A stretch of 64,000 bases of DNA from Pseudomonas putida (GCF_022627325.1 NZ_JAETZZ010000009.1:186001-250000), one strand, 5' to 3'. Shown: positions 53,047-63,398, numbered from the stretch's first letter. The notes: generated by a model from the letters alone, not told the origin. A program made the numbers and translations.

Positions 53047-53970
53047 TCAGCCAAGCACATCCAGCGCTGAAGCCCCCAATTGCCGTGCGTCGGCCTCTTC
53101 CTCCAGCAGCGTACGCAGCAACTCAACCGATGCTTGCTGGCGCTGCGCATCACGAAATACCAGGCCAACCTTCAACGGCACCCGCGGTTCGCTCAAGGGT
53201 TTCCACAGCAGCCCTTGGTCATCTTCGGCAGCATCCTTGGCGCGGCCAGGCAGGATAGTGGCCAGTGCGGTATGGGCCAGGCTGTCGAGAATGCCGCCCA
53301 TGTTGTTCATCTCTGCCTGAACCTGCGGCCTGCGCCCTAGGCTGGCCAGTTGTTGCTTCCAGATCTGGCGGACCTGGAACTCCTCGCCAAGCATCAGCAT
53401 CGGCAGTTCAGCCGCTTGCCGGATAGAGACCTTCTTGAAGTCCTTCAACGGATGGGTATCAGGGATGACCAACTGCAGTTCATCTTCGTACAGCAGCAAG
53501 CCGTGCAGCCCTGGCTGGCGTGGCGGCAGGTAGCTGATACCGATATCAAGGTTGCCGTTGAGCAGGCGTCGTTCGATTTCCAGCCCGGACAGCTCGTAGA
53601 TCTGTACCACAAGATGCGGCTGGGCCTTGCGCAAGCGCTCTAGCAACTGCGGCACCAGGCTCGGGCGCACTGTTTGTAGCACGCCGATGGCCAGCGTGCG
53701 CAAGGATTGGCCCTTGAAGTTACGCATCGCTTCGTGGGCGCGCTGCAGCCCGTCGAGCAGGGGCAGGGCGTGGTTGTAAAGGGTGTGAGCCGCCAGGGTC
53801 GGCAGCAGGCGCTTGTTGCTGCGCTCGAAAAGGCTCAGGTCAAGGCTGTGCTCAAGCTGGCGGATCTGCTGGGAGAGGGCCGGCTGAGACAGTGACAGCC
53901 GTTCAGCGGCGCGGCCGACATGGCCTTCTTCATACACCGCGACGAAATAACGCAGTTGGCGAAAATCCAT
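53047..53970 (-). CDS. LysR-family transcriptional regulator
   Basis: 307 residues: an N-terminal HTH (M-D-F-R-Q-L-R-Y-F-V-A-V-Y-E-E-G-H-V-G-R-A-A-E-R-L-S-L-S-Q-P-A-L-S) and a substrate-binding-like effector domain from about residue 90. It is divergent from the class-III aminotransferase gene, so it may control that gene, as is common for LysR regulators. The 208-bp gap has no motif I can name. Effector unknown. Confidence 0.93.
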   Translation of the reverse strand: MDFRQLRYFVAVYEEGHVGRAAERLSLSQPALSQQIRQLEHSLDLSLFERSNKRLLPTLAAHTLYNHALPLLDGLQRAHEAMRNFKGQSLRTLAIGVLQTVRPSLVPQLLERLRKAQPHLVVQIYELSGLEIERRLLNGNLDIGISYLPPRQPGLHGLLLYEDELQLVIPDTHPLKDFKKVSIRQAAELPMLMLGEEFQVRQIWKQQLASLGRRPQVQAEMNNMGGILDSLAHTALATILPGRAKDAAEDDQGLLWKPLSEPRVPLKVGLVFRDAQRQQASVELLRTLLEEEADARQLGASALDVLG

Positions 53971-54178
53971 AAGTATTACTTATCGAAAAAGCTGAAAAAA
54001 CGAAATGGCCGCTAGCGCCGCCTGAGCCTAGTCTATCGCCGTATTTCAGCGGGTTACAGCGATCGATTGGCGCATTGTTACCCCGTTCGAAAAACACTTT
54101 TGATAGGAAAGGCAAAATTATCAAGCGCCGGCGTCAAGACCGGACGCTGCCCCCTGCGGTGACTGGCTGGAGCCCCCC

Positions 54179-55459
54179 ATGAACCTGTTCAACCTGCGCC
54201 GATCGGCCCCCGCCACGGCTGTCGAGCCAAAGCGCGCGCCGGTCATCATGCCAGACGCATCGGCGTTGTCGCGTGAGCGCCTGATGCCCGGCGCCGAACG
54301 TGCGGCCCAAGTGTTCGTGCGCGGCCAAGGCTCCTGGTTGTGGGACCACGAAGGGCATGCCTACCTGGATTTTACCCAGGGCGGCGGGGTGAACAGCCTG
54401 GGCCACAGCCCTGGCGTGGTGGCCAAGGCGCTGGGCAACCAGGCCCAGGCGTTGATCAACCCGGGGGCGGGATTCCACAGCCGTGGTTTGCTGGCGCTGG
54501 TCAACCGTTTGTGCCAGCGCACCGGTAGCGATCAGGGCTATCTGCTCAACAGCGGCGCCGAGGCCTGCGAGGGGGCGATCAAGTTGGCGCGCAAGTGGGG
54601 CCAACTGCACCGCAACGGCGCTTATCACATCATCACTGCCAGCCAGGGCTGCCATGGCCGTAGCCTGGGGGCCCTGTCGGCGTCCGATCCGCTGCCGTGC
54701 AACCGCTGCGAGCCCGGCCTGCCGGGCTTCAGCAAAGTGCCATTCAATGACCTTGCTGCCCTGCACGCCGCAGTGGATTCGCGCACCGTGGCAATCATGC
54801 TCGAGCCTGTCCAGGGCGAGGCGGGTGTCATCCCTGCCACGCAGGAGTACCTCAAGGGCGTGGAAACACTGTGCCGTGAGCTGGGCATCCTGCTGATCCT
54901 CGATGAGGTGCAGACCGGTATGGGTCGTTGTGGTGCGCTGCTGGCCGAGGAGCTTTATGGGGTGCGCGCGGACATCATCACCTTAGGCAAGGGGCTGGGC
55001 GGCGGTGTGCCATTGGCTGCCTTGCTTGCCCGGGGCACAGCATGCTGCGCTGCGTCTGGCGAACTGGAAGGCAGCCACCACGGCAATGCCCTGATGTGCG
55101 CCGCCGGCCTGGCTGTGCTGGACGCTGTGCTGGAGCCTGGCTTTTTCGCCCAGGTGCAGGATAACGGCCGCCACCTGCGCGAAGGCCTGAGCCGCCTGGC
55201 CGGGCGCTATGGCCTGGGTGAAGTACGCGGGCAAGGCCTGCTGTGGGCCCTGCAACTGAAAGAACACCTGGCCCGCGAACTGGTGGCAGCCGCCCTGCAC
55301 GAGGGCCTGCTGCTGAATGCGCCGCAAGCGGATGTGGTGCGTTTTTCGCCAGCGCTTACCGTGAGCAAAGGCAACATCGATGAAATGCTGTTGCGCCTGG
55401 CCCGGGCGTTCGCCCGCCTGCACGCGCAGCAGCAGGCCCGCGGTGAGGTCTCGGCCTGA
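54179..55459 (+). CDS. Class-III aminotransferase (acetylornithine-aminotransferase-like)
   Basis: 426 residues. Fold-type I PLP enzyme with the argD-like motifs N-S-G-A-E-A-C-E-G-A-I-K-L-A, L-I-L-D-E-V-Q-T-G-M-G-R and Lys271 in T-L-G-K-G-L-G-G-G-V-P-L-A. An N-terminal extension of about 25 residues precedes the enzyme domain. It could act on acetylornithine, succinylornithine or another omega-amino acid; it is not in an arginine operon. It contains an unusual Cys-rich spot (P-C-N-R-C-E) and A-C-C-A-A. Divergent from the LysR gene. Confidence 0.88.
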   Translation: MNLFNLRRSAPATAVEPKRAPVIMPDASALSRERLMPGAERAAQVFVRGQGSWLWDHEGHAYLDFTQGGGVNSLGHSPGVVAKALGNQAQALINPGAGFHSRGLLALVNRLCQRTGSDQGYLLNSGAEACEGAIKLARKWGQLHRNGAYHIITASQGCHGRSLGALSASDPLPCNRCEPGLPGFSKVPFNDLAALHAAVDSRTVAIMLEPVQGEAGVIPATQEYLKGVETLCRELGILLILDEVQTGMGRCGALLAEELYGVRADIITLGKGLGGGVPLAALLARGTACCAASGELEGSHHGNALMCAAGLAVLDAVLEPGFFAQVQDNGRHLREGLSRLAGRYGLGEVRGQGLLWALQLKEHLARELVAAALHEGLLLNAPQADVVRFSPALTVSKGNIDEMLLRLARAFARLHAQQQARGEVSA

Positions 55460-55495
55460 TACGAATTCTACGAACCGTCTCGCGTTCCTGCGCAT

Positions 55496-55534
55496 CGCCC
55501 CTGGCCTGATTCATTTGGCCTGGGGCGTTTTTTT
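55496..55534 (+). terminator. Rho-independent terminator after the aminotransferase gene
   Basis: CGCCCCTGGCC pairs with GGCCTGGGGCG (11 positions, one mismatch) around a 10-nt loop and is followed by seven T. It lies 36 nt past the stop. Confidence 0.92.
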
Positions 55535-55688
55535 ATGGGGAGTGTCTTGAGCCATTGAGGGGCGGCCGTGCCTATCTGGGTTTTCTGGCGCCCGTTCAAG
55601 GGCGTTGCAAAAAAACCGCGCTATGCACCGGTGGAACCTCTGTGATGCCCAGCTAGTCTCTGTTTAGACCCTTTGAGGAGAAACTTGC

Positions 55689-55847
55689 ATGGACATCATT
55701 CGCATCATTATCGCCATCATCCTGCCGCCGCTGGGTGTGTTTCTGCAGGTCGGTTTCGGCGGGGCGTTCTGGCTGAATATCCTGCTGACCTTGCTGGGGT
55801 ACATTCCGGGTATCGTGCATGCGGTGTACATCATCGCCAAGCGCTGA
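55689..55847 (+). CDS. Pmp3/YqaE-family small membrane protein
   Basis: 52 residues. The sequence M-D-I-I-R-I-I-I-A-I-I-L-P-P-L-G-V-F-L and then F-W-L-N-I-L-L-T-L-L-G-Y-I-P-G-I-V-H-A matches the Pmp3 (UPF0057) family exactly in pattern: two transmembrane helices with P-P-L-G-V and G-Y-I-P-G-I-x-H-A. TTTGAGGAGAA gives a good ribosome-binding site. Family members are induced by salt, osmotic or cold stress and modulate membrane potential in yeast and plants. A perfect GC hairpin follows at 55855. Confidence 0.9.
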   Translation: MDIIRIIIAIILPPLGVFLQVGFGGAFWLNILLTLLGYIPGIVHAVYIIAKR

Positions 55848-55854
55848 ATCTGCT

Positions 55855-55873
55855 GGGGCCGCAGCGCGGCCCC
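55855..55873. terminator. Hairpin between convergent pmp3-like and peptidase genes
   Basis: GGGGCCGC-AGC-GCGGCCCC, a perfect 8-bp stem, sits 7 nt after the small-gene stop and 5 nt beyond the peptidase stop on the other strand. T content after it is modest, so termination may be partial. Confidence 0.6.
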
Positions 55874-55878
55874 AGGTT

Positions 55879-57702
55879 TCACCGGGCTAGCACCCGGCAA
55901 TAGAATCGCCATTCCTCTTCGAGGGCATGTGCAAGGTTTTCGGCCTTTCGAAAGCCATGCCGTTCGTCCGCATAGAAGTGCGCCTCGGCTTCGATGCCAT
56001 TGGTTTTTAACGCCTCCAGCATCGAGCGCGTCTGCTCCGGCACCACCACAGCATCCAGTTCACCCTGAAAGAAAATCACCGGCACGTTGATCTGCTCGGC
56101 ATGCAGCAGTGGGGTGCGTTGGCGATAGCGTTCGGCATCCTGCTGCGGGTCGCCGATCAGCCAGTCCAGGTAATCCCCTTCGAACTTGTGCGTGGCACGG
56201 CCCAGGGCTAGCGGGTCGCTGACCCCATAGAGGCTGGCGCCGGCGCGGAACACGTTATGGAACGCCAAGGCGCACAGCGTGGTGTAGCCCCCCGCGCTGC
56301 CGCCGCGGATGAACGCCTTGTGCTTGTCGACCATGCCCTGAGCGGCCAGGTATTCGACCGCCGCGCAAGCATCGGCCACATCGCTCTCACCCCAACGCAG
56401 GTGCAGTGCCTGGCGGTATTCCCGGCCATAGCCGGTGCTGCCCCGGTAGTTCAGGTCGGCCACGGCAAAGCCGCGTTGGGTCCAGTACTGGATGCGTGGG
56501 TCCAGCACGGGATAGCAGGCAGAGGTCGGCCCGCCATGTATGAACACCACCAGCGGTGCGGCGCCCTGCGACTGTGATGGCGGGTAGAAGAAGCCATGGG
56601 CCTGTTCGCCGTCACTGCCATAGTGGAAGGACTGCGGCAGGCTGACCTGTTCTGCCGGCAGGATTTCGGCACCACCGGCCAGTACGCGCACCTCGTGGTG
56701 GCGGCGGTCAATGGCAATCACAGCCGGCGAGCTGATGGGCGAGGCGGCGATGGCATACAGGTGCTCGCTGTCCATGGCCAGGCTGCGAAAGCGTGTGTAG
56801 GCACTGGCGTAACGCGCCATGTGGCCATCCTCAGCCCGCAGCCCCAATTGCCCGAAGCCGTCTTTGAACCAGCTGGCCAGATAGCTTTGCGGCCCCAGCG
56901 CCAGCCAGGTACAGGTGCCAAGCTGCCAAGGCGCGGCAGCGTGGTCCGCAAGCGCGGCAGGCAACGCCTGCCAGTGGCCCTCGACCTCACCCCAGGGCTG
57001 CCAGAAGCCGTTGCGGTCGGACAGGCAGTACAGGCGGCCTTCGGCATCGAAGCGCGGCTGTTGCAGCGATTCGTCAGCAGCGGCTACACACTGCACCGGG
57101 CCCCAGTGGCCGCTGGCATCCCGGGTGCGACACATCAGCCGGGTGACGGTCCAAGGCTGTGCCGGGCGGTCCCATTCGACCCATGCCAGGCGTTGGCCAT
57201 CGGCACTCACCGTGGGTGAGGCATAGAAATCGGCGCCTTCGGCCAGCACCTCGCGGCTGCATTCATCCAGCGCGACCAGGCGATGCTCTACCTGCTCGGC
57301 ATGCCGCTCTTCGACGGCCAGCACCTGGCCAGCGTGCCACTGCACATCGCCGTAGCGGCAGCTGGCATCCTGAGTCAGCGCGCGCGGTGGCAGGTCGTCC
57401 AGCGGCTGGGTGTAGACCTGTTGGTCCTTTTCGTTGACGAACACCAGCCCGTCGCCACCCAGGCAGAAGCTGCCACCGCCATACTCGTATACCCGGCTGC
57501 GCACGCTGAAGCCATCCGGGGTCAGGCAGCGTGCCTGGTGGTAAAGCCAGTGCCAGATGCGGCAAGCACCATCGGCCGGGCGGAATTCGATCCAGAACAA
57601 CCCGTCGGCAGTGACTTTGAGTTCCGTGAAGTCGGTGCCGGCGGCAACCGCCTGGGCCGCACTGAATTCAGCCGCGGGCGATGACACGGGAGTTTCGATC
57701 AT
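55879..57702 (-). CDS. pqqH: Prolyl-oligopeptidase-family (S9) peptidase of the PQQ cluster
   Basis: 607 residues: a seven-bladed beta-propeller-like N-terminal part (about 20-340, repeated W-sheets) and an alpha/beta-hydrolase catalytic domain. The nucleophile is Ser469 in R-G-G-S-A-G-G-Y; the acid is in G-E-L-D-A-V-V and the His in D-E-R-H-G-F-R-K. It overlaps pqqE by 35 nt on the same strand, so it belongs to the pqqABCDE transcript. I recall the equivalent P. aeruginosa gene as pqqH (PA1990). It may help degrade the PqqA-derived peptide; this is not proven. Confidence 0.88.
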   Translation of the reverse strand: MIETPVSSPAAEFSAAQAVAAGTDFTELKVTADGLFWIEFRPADGACRIWHWLYHQARCLTPDGFSVRSRVYEYGGGSFCLGGDGLVFVNEKDQQVYTQPLDDLPPRALTQDASCRYGDVQWHAGQVLAVEERHAEQVEHRLVALDECSREVLAEGADFYASPTVSADGQRLAWVEWDRPAQPWTVTRLMCRTRDASGHWGPVQCVAAADESLQQPRFDAEGRLYCLSDRNGFWQPWGEVEGHWQALPAALADHAAAPWQLGTCTWLALGPQSYLASWFKDGFGQLGLRAEDGHMARYASAYTRFRSLAMDSEHLYAIAASPISSPAVIAIDRRHHEVRVLAGGAEILPAEQVSLPQSFHYGSDGEQAHGFFYPPSQSQGAAPLVVFIHGGPTSACYPVLDPRIQYWTQRGFAVADLNYRGSTGYGREYRQALHLRWGESDVADACAAVEYLAAQGMVDKHKAFIRGGSAGGYTTLCALAFHNVFRAGASLYGVSDPLALGRATHKFEGDYLDWLIGDPQQDAERYRQRTPLLHAEQINVPVIFFQGELDAVVVPEQTRSMLEALKTNGIEAEAHFYADERHGFRKAENLAHALEEEWRFYCRVLAR

Positions 57703-58816
57703 TGCGGAAGGTCATCTGTTCAATGGCAAGGTCGGCTGTTTCTGCCTCCTCGCGGGCTTTGAGGATGATGCCGTGGTCGGCCGACTTGGCGCACACCGGG
57801 TCGGCGTTGCTGGCGTCGCCGGTGAGCATGAAGGCCTGGCAGCGGCAGCCGCCGAAGTCCTTTTCTTTCTCGTCGCACGAACGGCAGGGTTCGGGCATCC
57901 AGTCATAACCACGGAAACGGTTGAAGCCGAACGAGTCGTACCAGATGTGCTTGAGGTCGTGATCACGAACATTTGGGAACTGCACCGGTAGCTGACGGGC
58001 GCCATGACAGGGCAGGGCAGTGCCGTCCGGCGTGATGGTCAGAAACAGGCTGCCCCAGCCATTCATGCAGGCCTTGGGGCGTTCCTCGTAGTAGTCCGGC
58101 GTGACGAAGATCAGCTTGCACGGGTTGCCTTCAGCCTTGAGCTTTGCACGATACTCGTTGGTGATCCGTTCAGCGCGTTCAAGTTGCTCACGGGTCGGCA
58201 ACAGGCCCAAGCGGTTGAGGTGCGCCCAGCCATAGAACTGGCAGGTGGCAAGCTCGACGAAATCGGCCTCCAGCGCCACGCACAACTCGATGATGCGGTC
58301 GATCTTGTCGATGTTGTGCCGGTGGGTGACGAAGTTGAGCACCATCGGATAGCCATGGGCTTTCACCGCACGGGCCATCTCCAGTTTTTGTGCGAAGGCC
58401 TTTTTCGACCCCGCCAGCAGGTTGTTCACCTGTTCGTCGCTGGCCTGGAAACTGATCTGGATGTGGTCCAGACCGGCTTCCTTGAAGTTGGCGATACGGG
58501 CCTCGGTCAGGCCGATGCCGGAGGTGATCAGGTTGGTGTAGTAACCCAACCGGCGCGCTTCGCCGATCAGTTCGGCGAGGTCCTGGCGCACCAGCGGTTC
58601 GCCACCGGAAAAACCGATCTGCGCAGCGCCCATTTCACGGGCTTCGGCCATTACCTTGAACCACTGCGCGGTCGTCAGCTCCTTACCCTGTTCGGCGAAG
58701 TCGAGCGGGTTCGAGCAGTACGGGCACTGCAGCGGGCAGCGATAGGTCAGTTCGGCCAGCAGCCACAGCGGCAGGCCGACCGGTACCTCAGGCGAGGGTG
58801 ATCCAGTGTTCGCCAC
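57668..58816 (-). CDS. pqqE: PqqA peptide cyclase
   Basis: 382-residue radical-SAM/SPASM enzyme. The SAM cluster is C27-P-L-Q-C31-P-Y-C34. Auxiliary-cluster cysteines lie in the C-terminal part (L-P-C-H-G-A, C-R-S-C-D-E-K...F-G-G-C-R-C-Q). The GTG at 58816, after GGAGG, is chosen because the family start lies close to [11 protein letters not shown]. It overlaps pqqD by 29 nt. It forms the Glu-Tyr carbon-carbon crosslink in PqqA, aided by PqqD. Confidence 0.96.
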   Translation of the reverse strand: MANTGSPSPEVPVGLPLWLLAELTYRCPLQCPYCSNPLDFAEQGKELTTAQWFKVMAEAREMGAAQIGFSGGEPLVRQDLAELIGEARRLGYYTNLITSGIGLTEARIANFKEAGLDHIQISFQASDEQVNNLLAGSKKAFAQKLEMARAVKAHGYPMVLNFVTHRHNIDKIDRIIELCVALEADFVELATCQFYGWAHLNRLGLLPTREQLERAERITNEYRAKLKAEGNPCKLIFVTPDYYEERPKACMNGWGSLFLTITPDGTALPCHGARQLPVQFPNVRDHDLKHIWYDSFGFNRFRGYDWMPEPCRSCDEKEKDFGGCRCQAFMLTGDASNADPVCAKSADHGIILKAREEAETADLAIEQMTFRNDRNSRVIARG

Positions 58817-59063
58817 GGGCCACCTCCATGAATTGCTCGATGTCATCAGCGACTTCGGGCACACCAGGAAATTGCTGTTCGAGCTCGGTGATGATCGCGT
58901 TCACGTCACGTTTGCCGTCGATCAGGCCACCAATGAGGGAGGCGCTGTCATTGAGCTTGATCATGCCCTCAGGGTAGAGCAGCACATGGCCTTTCTGCGC
59001 CGGTTCGTACTGGAAACGATAACCGGGGCGCCAGTTCGGCACTTGTTTGCGGTCGAAACTCAT
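58788..59063 (-). CDS. pqqD: PqqD, PqqA-binding chaperone
   Basis: 91 residues ([18 protein letters not shown]). [22 protein letters not shown] and the winged-helix remainder are typical of PqqD, which binds the PqqA precursor and presents it to PqqE. It overlaps pqqC by 4 nt (ATGA) and pqqE by 29 nt. Confidence 0.96.
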   Translation of the reverse strand: MSFDRKQVPNWRPGYRFQYEPAQKGHVLLYPEGMIKLNDSASLIGGLIDGKRDVNAIITELEQQFPGVPEVADDIEQFMEVARGEHWITLA

Positions 59064-59815
59064 AGGGCAATCCCCTTGTGCCATACCCGTTGCTGGGTGA
59101 CGGTGTGATACGGCGGGCGGTGCAGCTCATAGGCCATGCTCATGGCATCGAGCATGCTCCAGAGAATATCCAGCTTGAACTGCAGGATTTCCAGCATACG
59201 CTCCTGGGCCGCCCGGGTGGTGTAGTGCTGCAAGGTGATCGTCAGGCCGTGTTCGACATCGCGCCGGGCCTGGCCCAGGCGGGTGCGGAAGTACTCGTAG
59301 CCGGCAGGATCGATCCACGGGTAGTGTTGCGGCCAGCTGTCCAGGCGCGACTGATGGATCTGCGGGGCGAACAGTTCGGTCAGCGAGCTGCTGGCCGCTT
59401 CCTGCCAGCTGGCACGGCGGGCGAAGTTCACGTACGCGTCGACGGCGAAGCGCACCCCTGGCAGCACCAGCGCTTGGGAGCGCAGCTGGTCCGGGTCGAG
59501 CCCCACGGCCTGACCCAGGCGCAGCCAGGCTTCGATACCACCGTCTTCGCCCGGGGCGCCGTCGTGGTCGAGCAAGCGCTGGATCCACTCCCGGCGCACT
59601 TCACGGTCCGGGCAGTTGGCCAGGATCGCGGCATCCTTCATCGGGATGTTCACCTGGTAGTAGAAGCGGTTGGCCACCCAGCCCTGAATCTGTTCGCGGG
59701 TAGCGCGCCCCTCGTACATCGCCACGTGGTAGGGGTGATGAATATGGTAGTAGGCGCCCTTGGCGCGCAGAGCCTGCTCGAATTCGGCAGGCGACAGTGG
59801 CAGTGCTTCGCTCAT
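59060..59815 (-). CDS. pqqC: PQQ synthase PqqC
   Basis: 251 residues of the TenA/haem-oxygenase-like fold. [19 protein letters not shown] and [11 protein letters not shown] are the PqqC signatures and include the substrate-binding histidines. It performs the final ring closure and eight-electron oxidation to PQQ using oxygen, without a cofactor. It begins 9 nt after the pqqB stop and overlaps pqqD by 4 nt. Confidence 0.97.
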   Translation of the reverse strand: MSEALPLSPAEFEQALRAKGAYYHIHHPYHVAMYEGRATREQIQGWVANRFYYQVNIPMKDAAILANCPDREVRREWIQRLLDHDGAPGEDGGIEAWLRLGQAVGLDPDQLRSQALVLPGVRFAVDAYVNFARRASWQEAASSSLTELFAPQIHQSRLDSWPQHYPWIDPAGYEYFRTRLGQARRDVEHGLTITLQHYTTRAAQERMLEILQFKLDILWSMLDAMSMAYELHRPPYHTVTQQRVWHKGIAL

Positions 59816-59824
59816 CGGGCCTCC

Positions 59825-60736
59825 TTACAACTCGATGCTCATGCCGTCGAAGGCGACTTCTACCCCTCGGCGCTGGACCTCGGCGCGTTCGGGGGAGTCT
59901 TCGTCCAGAATCGGGTTGGTGTTGTTGATGTGGATAAGTACCTTGCGCTGGCTTGGGAAGCCGTCCAGCACCTCAAGCATGCCGCCGGGACCATTCTGCG
60001 CCAGGTGGCCCATTTCGCGGCCAGTACGGGTACCGACCCCGCGGCGCTGCATTTCATCATCCTCCCACAGCGTGCCGTCGACCAGCAGGCAGTCAGCGTC
60101 ACGCATCATTGCCAGCAGTTTGTCGTCGACCTGGCCCAGGCCGGGCGCGTAGAACAGCTTGCCGCCGGTGCGGGTGTCTTCCACCAGCAGCCCCAGGTTG
60201 TCGCCCGGGTGGGGGTCGAAGCGGTGCGGGGAGTAAGGCGGTGCGGCGCTGCGCAGCGGGAAAGGGGTGAACTTGAGACGAGGGCAGGCCGGGATGACGA
60301 AGCTGCCCTCGAGCTCGATACGGTTCCACTGCAGGCCACCGTTCCAGTGGCTGAGCATGTTGAACAGCGGGAAGCCGGTGGTGAGGTCCTGATGGACCAT
60401 GTCGGTGCACCAGACCTGATGCGGGCAGCCTTCGCGCAGACTGAGCAGGCCGGTGGTGTGGTCGATCTGGCTGTCGAGCAGGACGATGGCGTTGATGCCG
60501 GTGTCGCGCAGGGCACGGGCTGGCTGCATTGGCGCGAAGGCCTGCAGCTGGGCACGGATGTCGGGTGAGGCGTTGCACAGGATCCAGTGAACACCGTCGT
60601 CGGACAGGGCTATCGACGACTGGGTACGTGCCGTGGCGCGCAGGCTGCCATCGCGATAGCCCTTGCAGTTGACGCAGTTGCAGTTCCACTGCGGAAAACC
60701 GCCGCCGGCGGCGGAACCGAGAATCTGGATGTACAT
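59825..60736 (-). CDS. pqqB: PqqB, metallo-beta-lactamase-fold PQQ biosynthesis protein
   Basis: 303 residues. It begins [24 protein letters not shown], carrying the PqqB cysteine cluster. [10 protein letters not shown] and the C-terminal H-I-N-N-T-N-P-I are metal-site elements of the metallo-beta-lactamase fold. It is thought to hydroxylate the crosslinked Glu-Tyr intermediate. A terminator-like hairpin separates it from pqqA. Confidence 0.96.
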   Translation of the reverse strand: MYIQILGSAAGGGFPQWNCNCVNCKGYRDGSLRATARTQSSIALSDDGVHWILCNASPDIRAQLQAFAPMQPARALRDTGINAIVLLDSQIDHTTGLLSLREGCPHQVWCTDMVHQDLTTGFPLFNMLSHWNGGLQWNRIELEGSFVIPACPRLKFTPFPLRSAAPPYSPHRFDPHPGDNLGLLVEDTRTGGKLFYAPGLGQVDDKLLAMMRDADCLLVDGTLWEDDEMQRRGVGTRTGREMGHLAQNGPGGMLEVLDGFPSQRKVLIHINNTNPILDEDSPERAEVQRRGVEVAFDGMSIEL

Positions 60737-60776
60737 GGTTGCTCTCTATCCGAACTGTGCGAAGAACCGTAGCCTG

Positions 60777-60810
60777 AAAAACGACAACGCCCCGGCTGGC
60801 CGAGGCGTTG
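60777..60810 (-). terminator. Attenuating terminator between pqqA and pqqB
   Basis: On the minus strand CAACGCC pairs with GGCGTTG around a partly paired 12-nt loop, followed by TC and GTTTTT. It lies 16 nt after the pqqA stop. It would let pqqA be made in excess over pqqB-E, as the peptide substrate requires. Confidence 0.75.
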
Positions 60811-60825
60811 AGACGCAGGCAATGC

Positions 60826-60897
60826 TTAGCGGCTGGCGAAGTACATGGTCACTTCGAAGCCGATACGCAGGTCAGTGTATGCAGGTTTGGTCCACAT
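60826..60897 (-). CDS. pqqA: PqqA, PQQ precursor peptide
   Basis: 23 residues: [20 protein letters not shown], then A-S-R. Glu15 and Tyr19, the two residues crosslinked by PqqE and built into PQQ, are present in the E-V-T-M-Y spacing. GGAAGGAG lies upstream of the ATG. Too short for routine gene callers, but certain by position and sequence. Confidence 0.98.
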   Translation of the reverse strand: MWTKPAYTDLRIGFEVTMYFASR

Positions 60898-61066
60898 GGT
60901 TTTTGCTCCTTCCGGGTCAGGGTAGAGGGTTCAGCTATTTGTTTGGCGTCGCCTCGCGCCGAAGGTTCCGGCGGCTGAGATAGCGTTATCTTACAAGAAA
61001 ATCATGTACCGAAAGGTTAATTCTTCGAAACGCGCCCTTGCGGTATCCGTAACAATTAATTCCGGG

Positions 61067-63352
61067 TCAGTGCCAGGCGCCCTCTGGCGCAGGCCCATTG
61101 GCCAGGCAGAGCAAGGGTGAATCGGCTGCGAGCAGGCCACCCAGCAAATCGTCCAGATGTGCTTGTTGCGTCTTGAGGATAGCCGCGCTTAATGCGGGGA
61201 GATCACCGGGTAGTGTAGCCAAGTGTGTCTGCCATGCCCAATCGGCAAGGTCCGCGTTGGCCATGGCTGGCTCGTCGAACTGTTCCGCCAACCTCTGGCG
61301 TGCAGCTGCGTCCAGGCGTACCCCCTGGCGCAGAAGGGTGAGCAGGTGACCGAGGATCTCAGCGTGGGTGGCGTGGGGTGATTGCACGCCGAACAGCAGC
61401 CCGCCGATGCCCTCCACCTGACGAAAGGTACTGAATACGGCGTAACCCAGCTGCAATTCCACACGTAACTTTTGGTACACAGGCCCTTGCAGCAACTGGG
61501 CGAGAAGCCGGCCGCAGGCCTGCTGGTGCGCAGGCACGGGGCAGAACAACAGCAGTGCGGGCTCGCTGCCCGGCACCTTGGCGTGGTGCCAGCGCCGGCC
61601 GTGCCAGGCGGGCGGCGGTACGGGCATGCCGAACTGACCGGGGCAGCCTTGCAAGGCTGCGCTCAGGGCTTGCAGGGCAGTTGTATCGAACCCTACCGCC
61701 AGGCCATGCCACCGGCTGTGCTGCCATGCATCATCGAGTGCCTGTTGATTGATCGCCCTGGTTGGCTCGGGCGTTGGTACTGCGCCTGTGAGTGCCTCTG
61801 GCAGTTGGTTGAGCAGGGCCCTGATCGGGATCAGCAAGGGGGGCTGTTGTGTTGGCGGATCCCAGTCAGCAGCGGGCGAACGCAAACACGCGATGGCGAG
61901 TTCGACGGCTTTTATGACCGCTGTGGGCAGGCCAGTGCAACGCAGCTGCCAATACTCGCCTGCGGCACTGAACTGCAGTTGCACAGCGGCACGCTCGCAG
62001 CGTGCCTGTAGCGGCTGCAGGGCGCGTTCCAGCACAGCATAGAGGCGCTGGCGCAGGGCTGAAGGCACTTGCCAGCGCAGATGAACTGCCCCGTACTGGC
62101 GCGCCGCTGGCAGTTGCTGATTGACCGTCAGCGCTGCAGGCAATTGCGGCAATTGCGTGGGGGGTAAGCCGGGAAGCAACAAAGGTTCGGCGGCTGGCAA
62201 CTGCCATTGGCCATACTTGCGCGATGGCAGGCCTTCGAGCAGTGCCTGAAATGCGCAGAGTGCTTGTGCATCAAGTGCCGCCAATGGCTGGCCTGCGCTG
62301 TCGCGGCGGGCCAGATCGAGGGGGCTGGCGTTGCGTTCGCGGCTCTGTTGCAAAAGGCCGAATTCGGCGTTCAGGTGCGCCGGATCGCATTGCCGGATGA
62401 AGCCGAACCATCCGTGCAGCAGGGCGTGAGCTTCTTCTGCACAGGCGTCTTTGCTGAGTTCGAGCTCGATGTGCCAGAGCATCTGCCCGGCGAAGGCATA
62501 GAGCATTTCAGCCTTGAACGCTTGCAGCCAGCCGCGCTGGCGTAGTGCATCCAGCCAGGTGCCCGGCCTGCTGTCGCTCAAGCCGGCAATCAGCAGCTCC
62601 AATGCCCGTTCGGCACCAGGGGGCAGGTTTTCATGGGTGAAGACCAGGCCAGTGCTGGTGCTCGACAGGGCCGGTGGCGGTGTTTGTGGCCTGCGTTCGC
62701 CACACGCAAACGCACCGGCGTAGTGCCTGCCAAGCTGTTCGAGTTCATCCAGCGGTTGCGGCCCACACAGGCTCAAGGTGATCTGGCCGCCTTGGTAATA
62801 GTGTTGATGGAAATCTGTGAGCGCTCGCTGAAAGGTGGGGTCCTGCAACGCCAAGGTATACCGGTTGCCTGCATGAAAACCGCCTAGCGGATGGCCAGCC
62901 GACACTGACTGCAGCAGGGCCAAGCGCTGCTGTGCCTGCGGGTTGCGCGACCACGCGATGAATTCGGCATGGATCACTTCACGCTCGCGGCGCTGGCGCT
63001 CGCGACCCAGGTCTGGTTCGGCGAGCATCTGGCAAAGGCGGTGCAGCCCCCCGGCCAAGGCTGCGGGCGGCACTTCAAAGAAGAAATCCGTGGTGCGTTC
63101 GCGGGTGCTGGCGTTGACCTGCCCGCCGAGGGTCTGGACGTAGCGCATCAGGCCGTCATCCAGCGCAAAGCGGGGGGTGCCAAGGAAGAACAGATGTTCG
63201 AGAAAGTGCGCCAGCCCTGGCCATTTTGCCGGGGCATCGTGGCTGCCCGCGTGGACCTTCAGCGCCGCAGCCGAGCGCTTGAGCCGCGGGGCATGGCGCA
63301 GGGTGAGCTGCAGGCCGTTGGCTAAGGTGAGGTGGCGAGTGGCATCAGGCAT
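61067..63352 (-). CDS. pqqF: PqqF, M16-family zinc protease
   Basis: 761 residues. The inverted zinc motif is H49-F-L-E52-H53 within G-L-A-H-F-L-E-H-L-F-F-L-G, with the downstream Glu ligand near R-E-R-E-V-I-H-A-E. It has the four-domain insulinase-like layout. PqqF, with PqqG in some species, trims crosslinked PqqA. The gene is rich in L/Q/A in its second half, normal for Pseudomonas PqqF. It precedes pqqA by 169 nt, which hold the likely pqqA promoter including an AGATA-ACGC-TATCT dyad. Confidence 0.93.
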   Translation of the reverse strand: MPDATRHLTLANGLQLTLRHAPRLKRSAAALKVHAGSHDAPAKWPGLAHFLEHLFFLGTPRFALDDGLMRYVQTLGGQVNASTRERTTDFFFEVPPAALAGGLHRLCQMLAEPDLGRERQRREREVIHAEFIAWSRNPQAQQRLALLQSVSAGHPLGGFHAGNRYTLALQDPTFQRALTDFHQHYYQGGQITLSLCGPQPLDELEQLGRHYAGAFACGERRPQTPPPALSSTSTGLVFTHENLPPGAERALELLIAGLSDSRPGTWLDALRQRGWLQAFKAEMLYAFAGQMLWHIELELSKDACAEEAHALLHGWFGFIRQCDPAHLNAEFGLLQQSRERNASPLDLARRDSAGQPLAALDAQALCAFQALLEGLPSRKYGQWQLPAAEPLLLPGLPPTQLPQLPAALTVNQQLPAARQYGAVHLRWQVPSALRQRLYAVLERALQPLQARCERAAVQLQFSAAGEYWQLRCTGLPTAVIKAVELAIACLRSPAADWDPPTQQPPLLIPIRALLNQLPEALTGAVPTPEPTRAINQQALDDAWQHSRWHGLAVGFDTTALQALSAALQGCPGQFGMPVPPPAWHGRRWHHAKVPGSEPALLLFCPVPAHQQACGRLLAQLLQGPVYQKLRVELQLGYAVFSTFRQVEGIGGLLFGVQSPHATHAEILGHLLTLLRQGVRLDAAARQRLAEQFDEPAMANADLADWAWQTHLATLPGDLPALSAAILKTQQAHLDDLLGGLLAADSPLLCLANGPAPEGAWH

Positions 63353-63398
63353 GGGGGCTCCGGGTCAGGCACACATGCTAACAAATTTGTTGGCCCTC

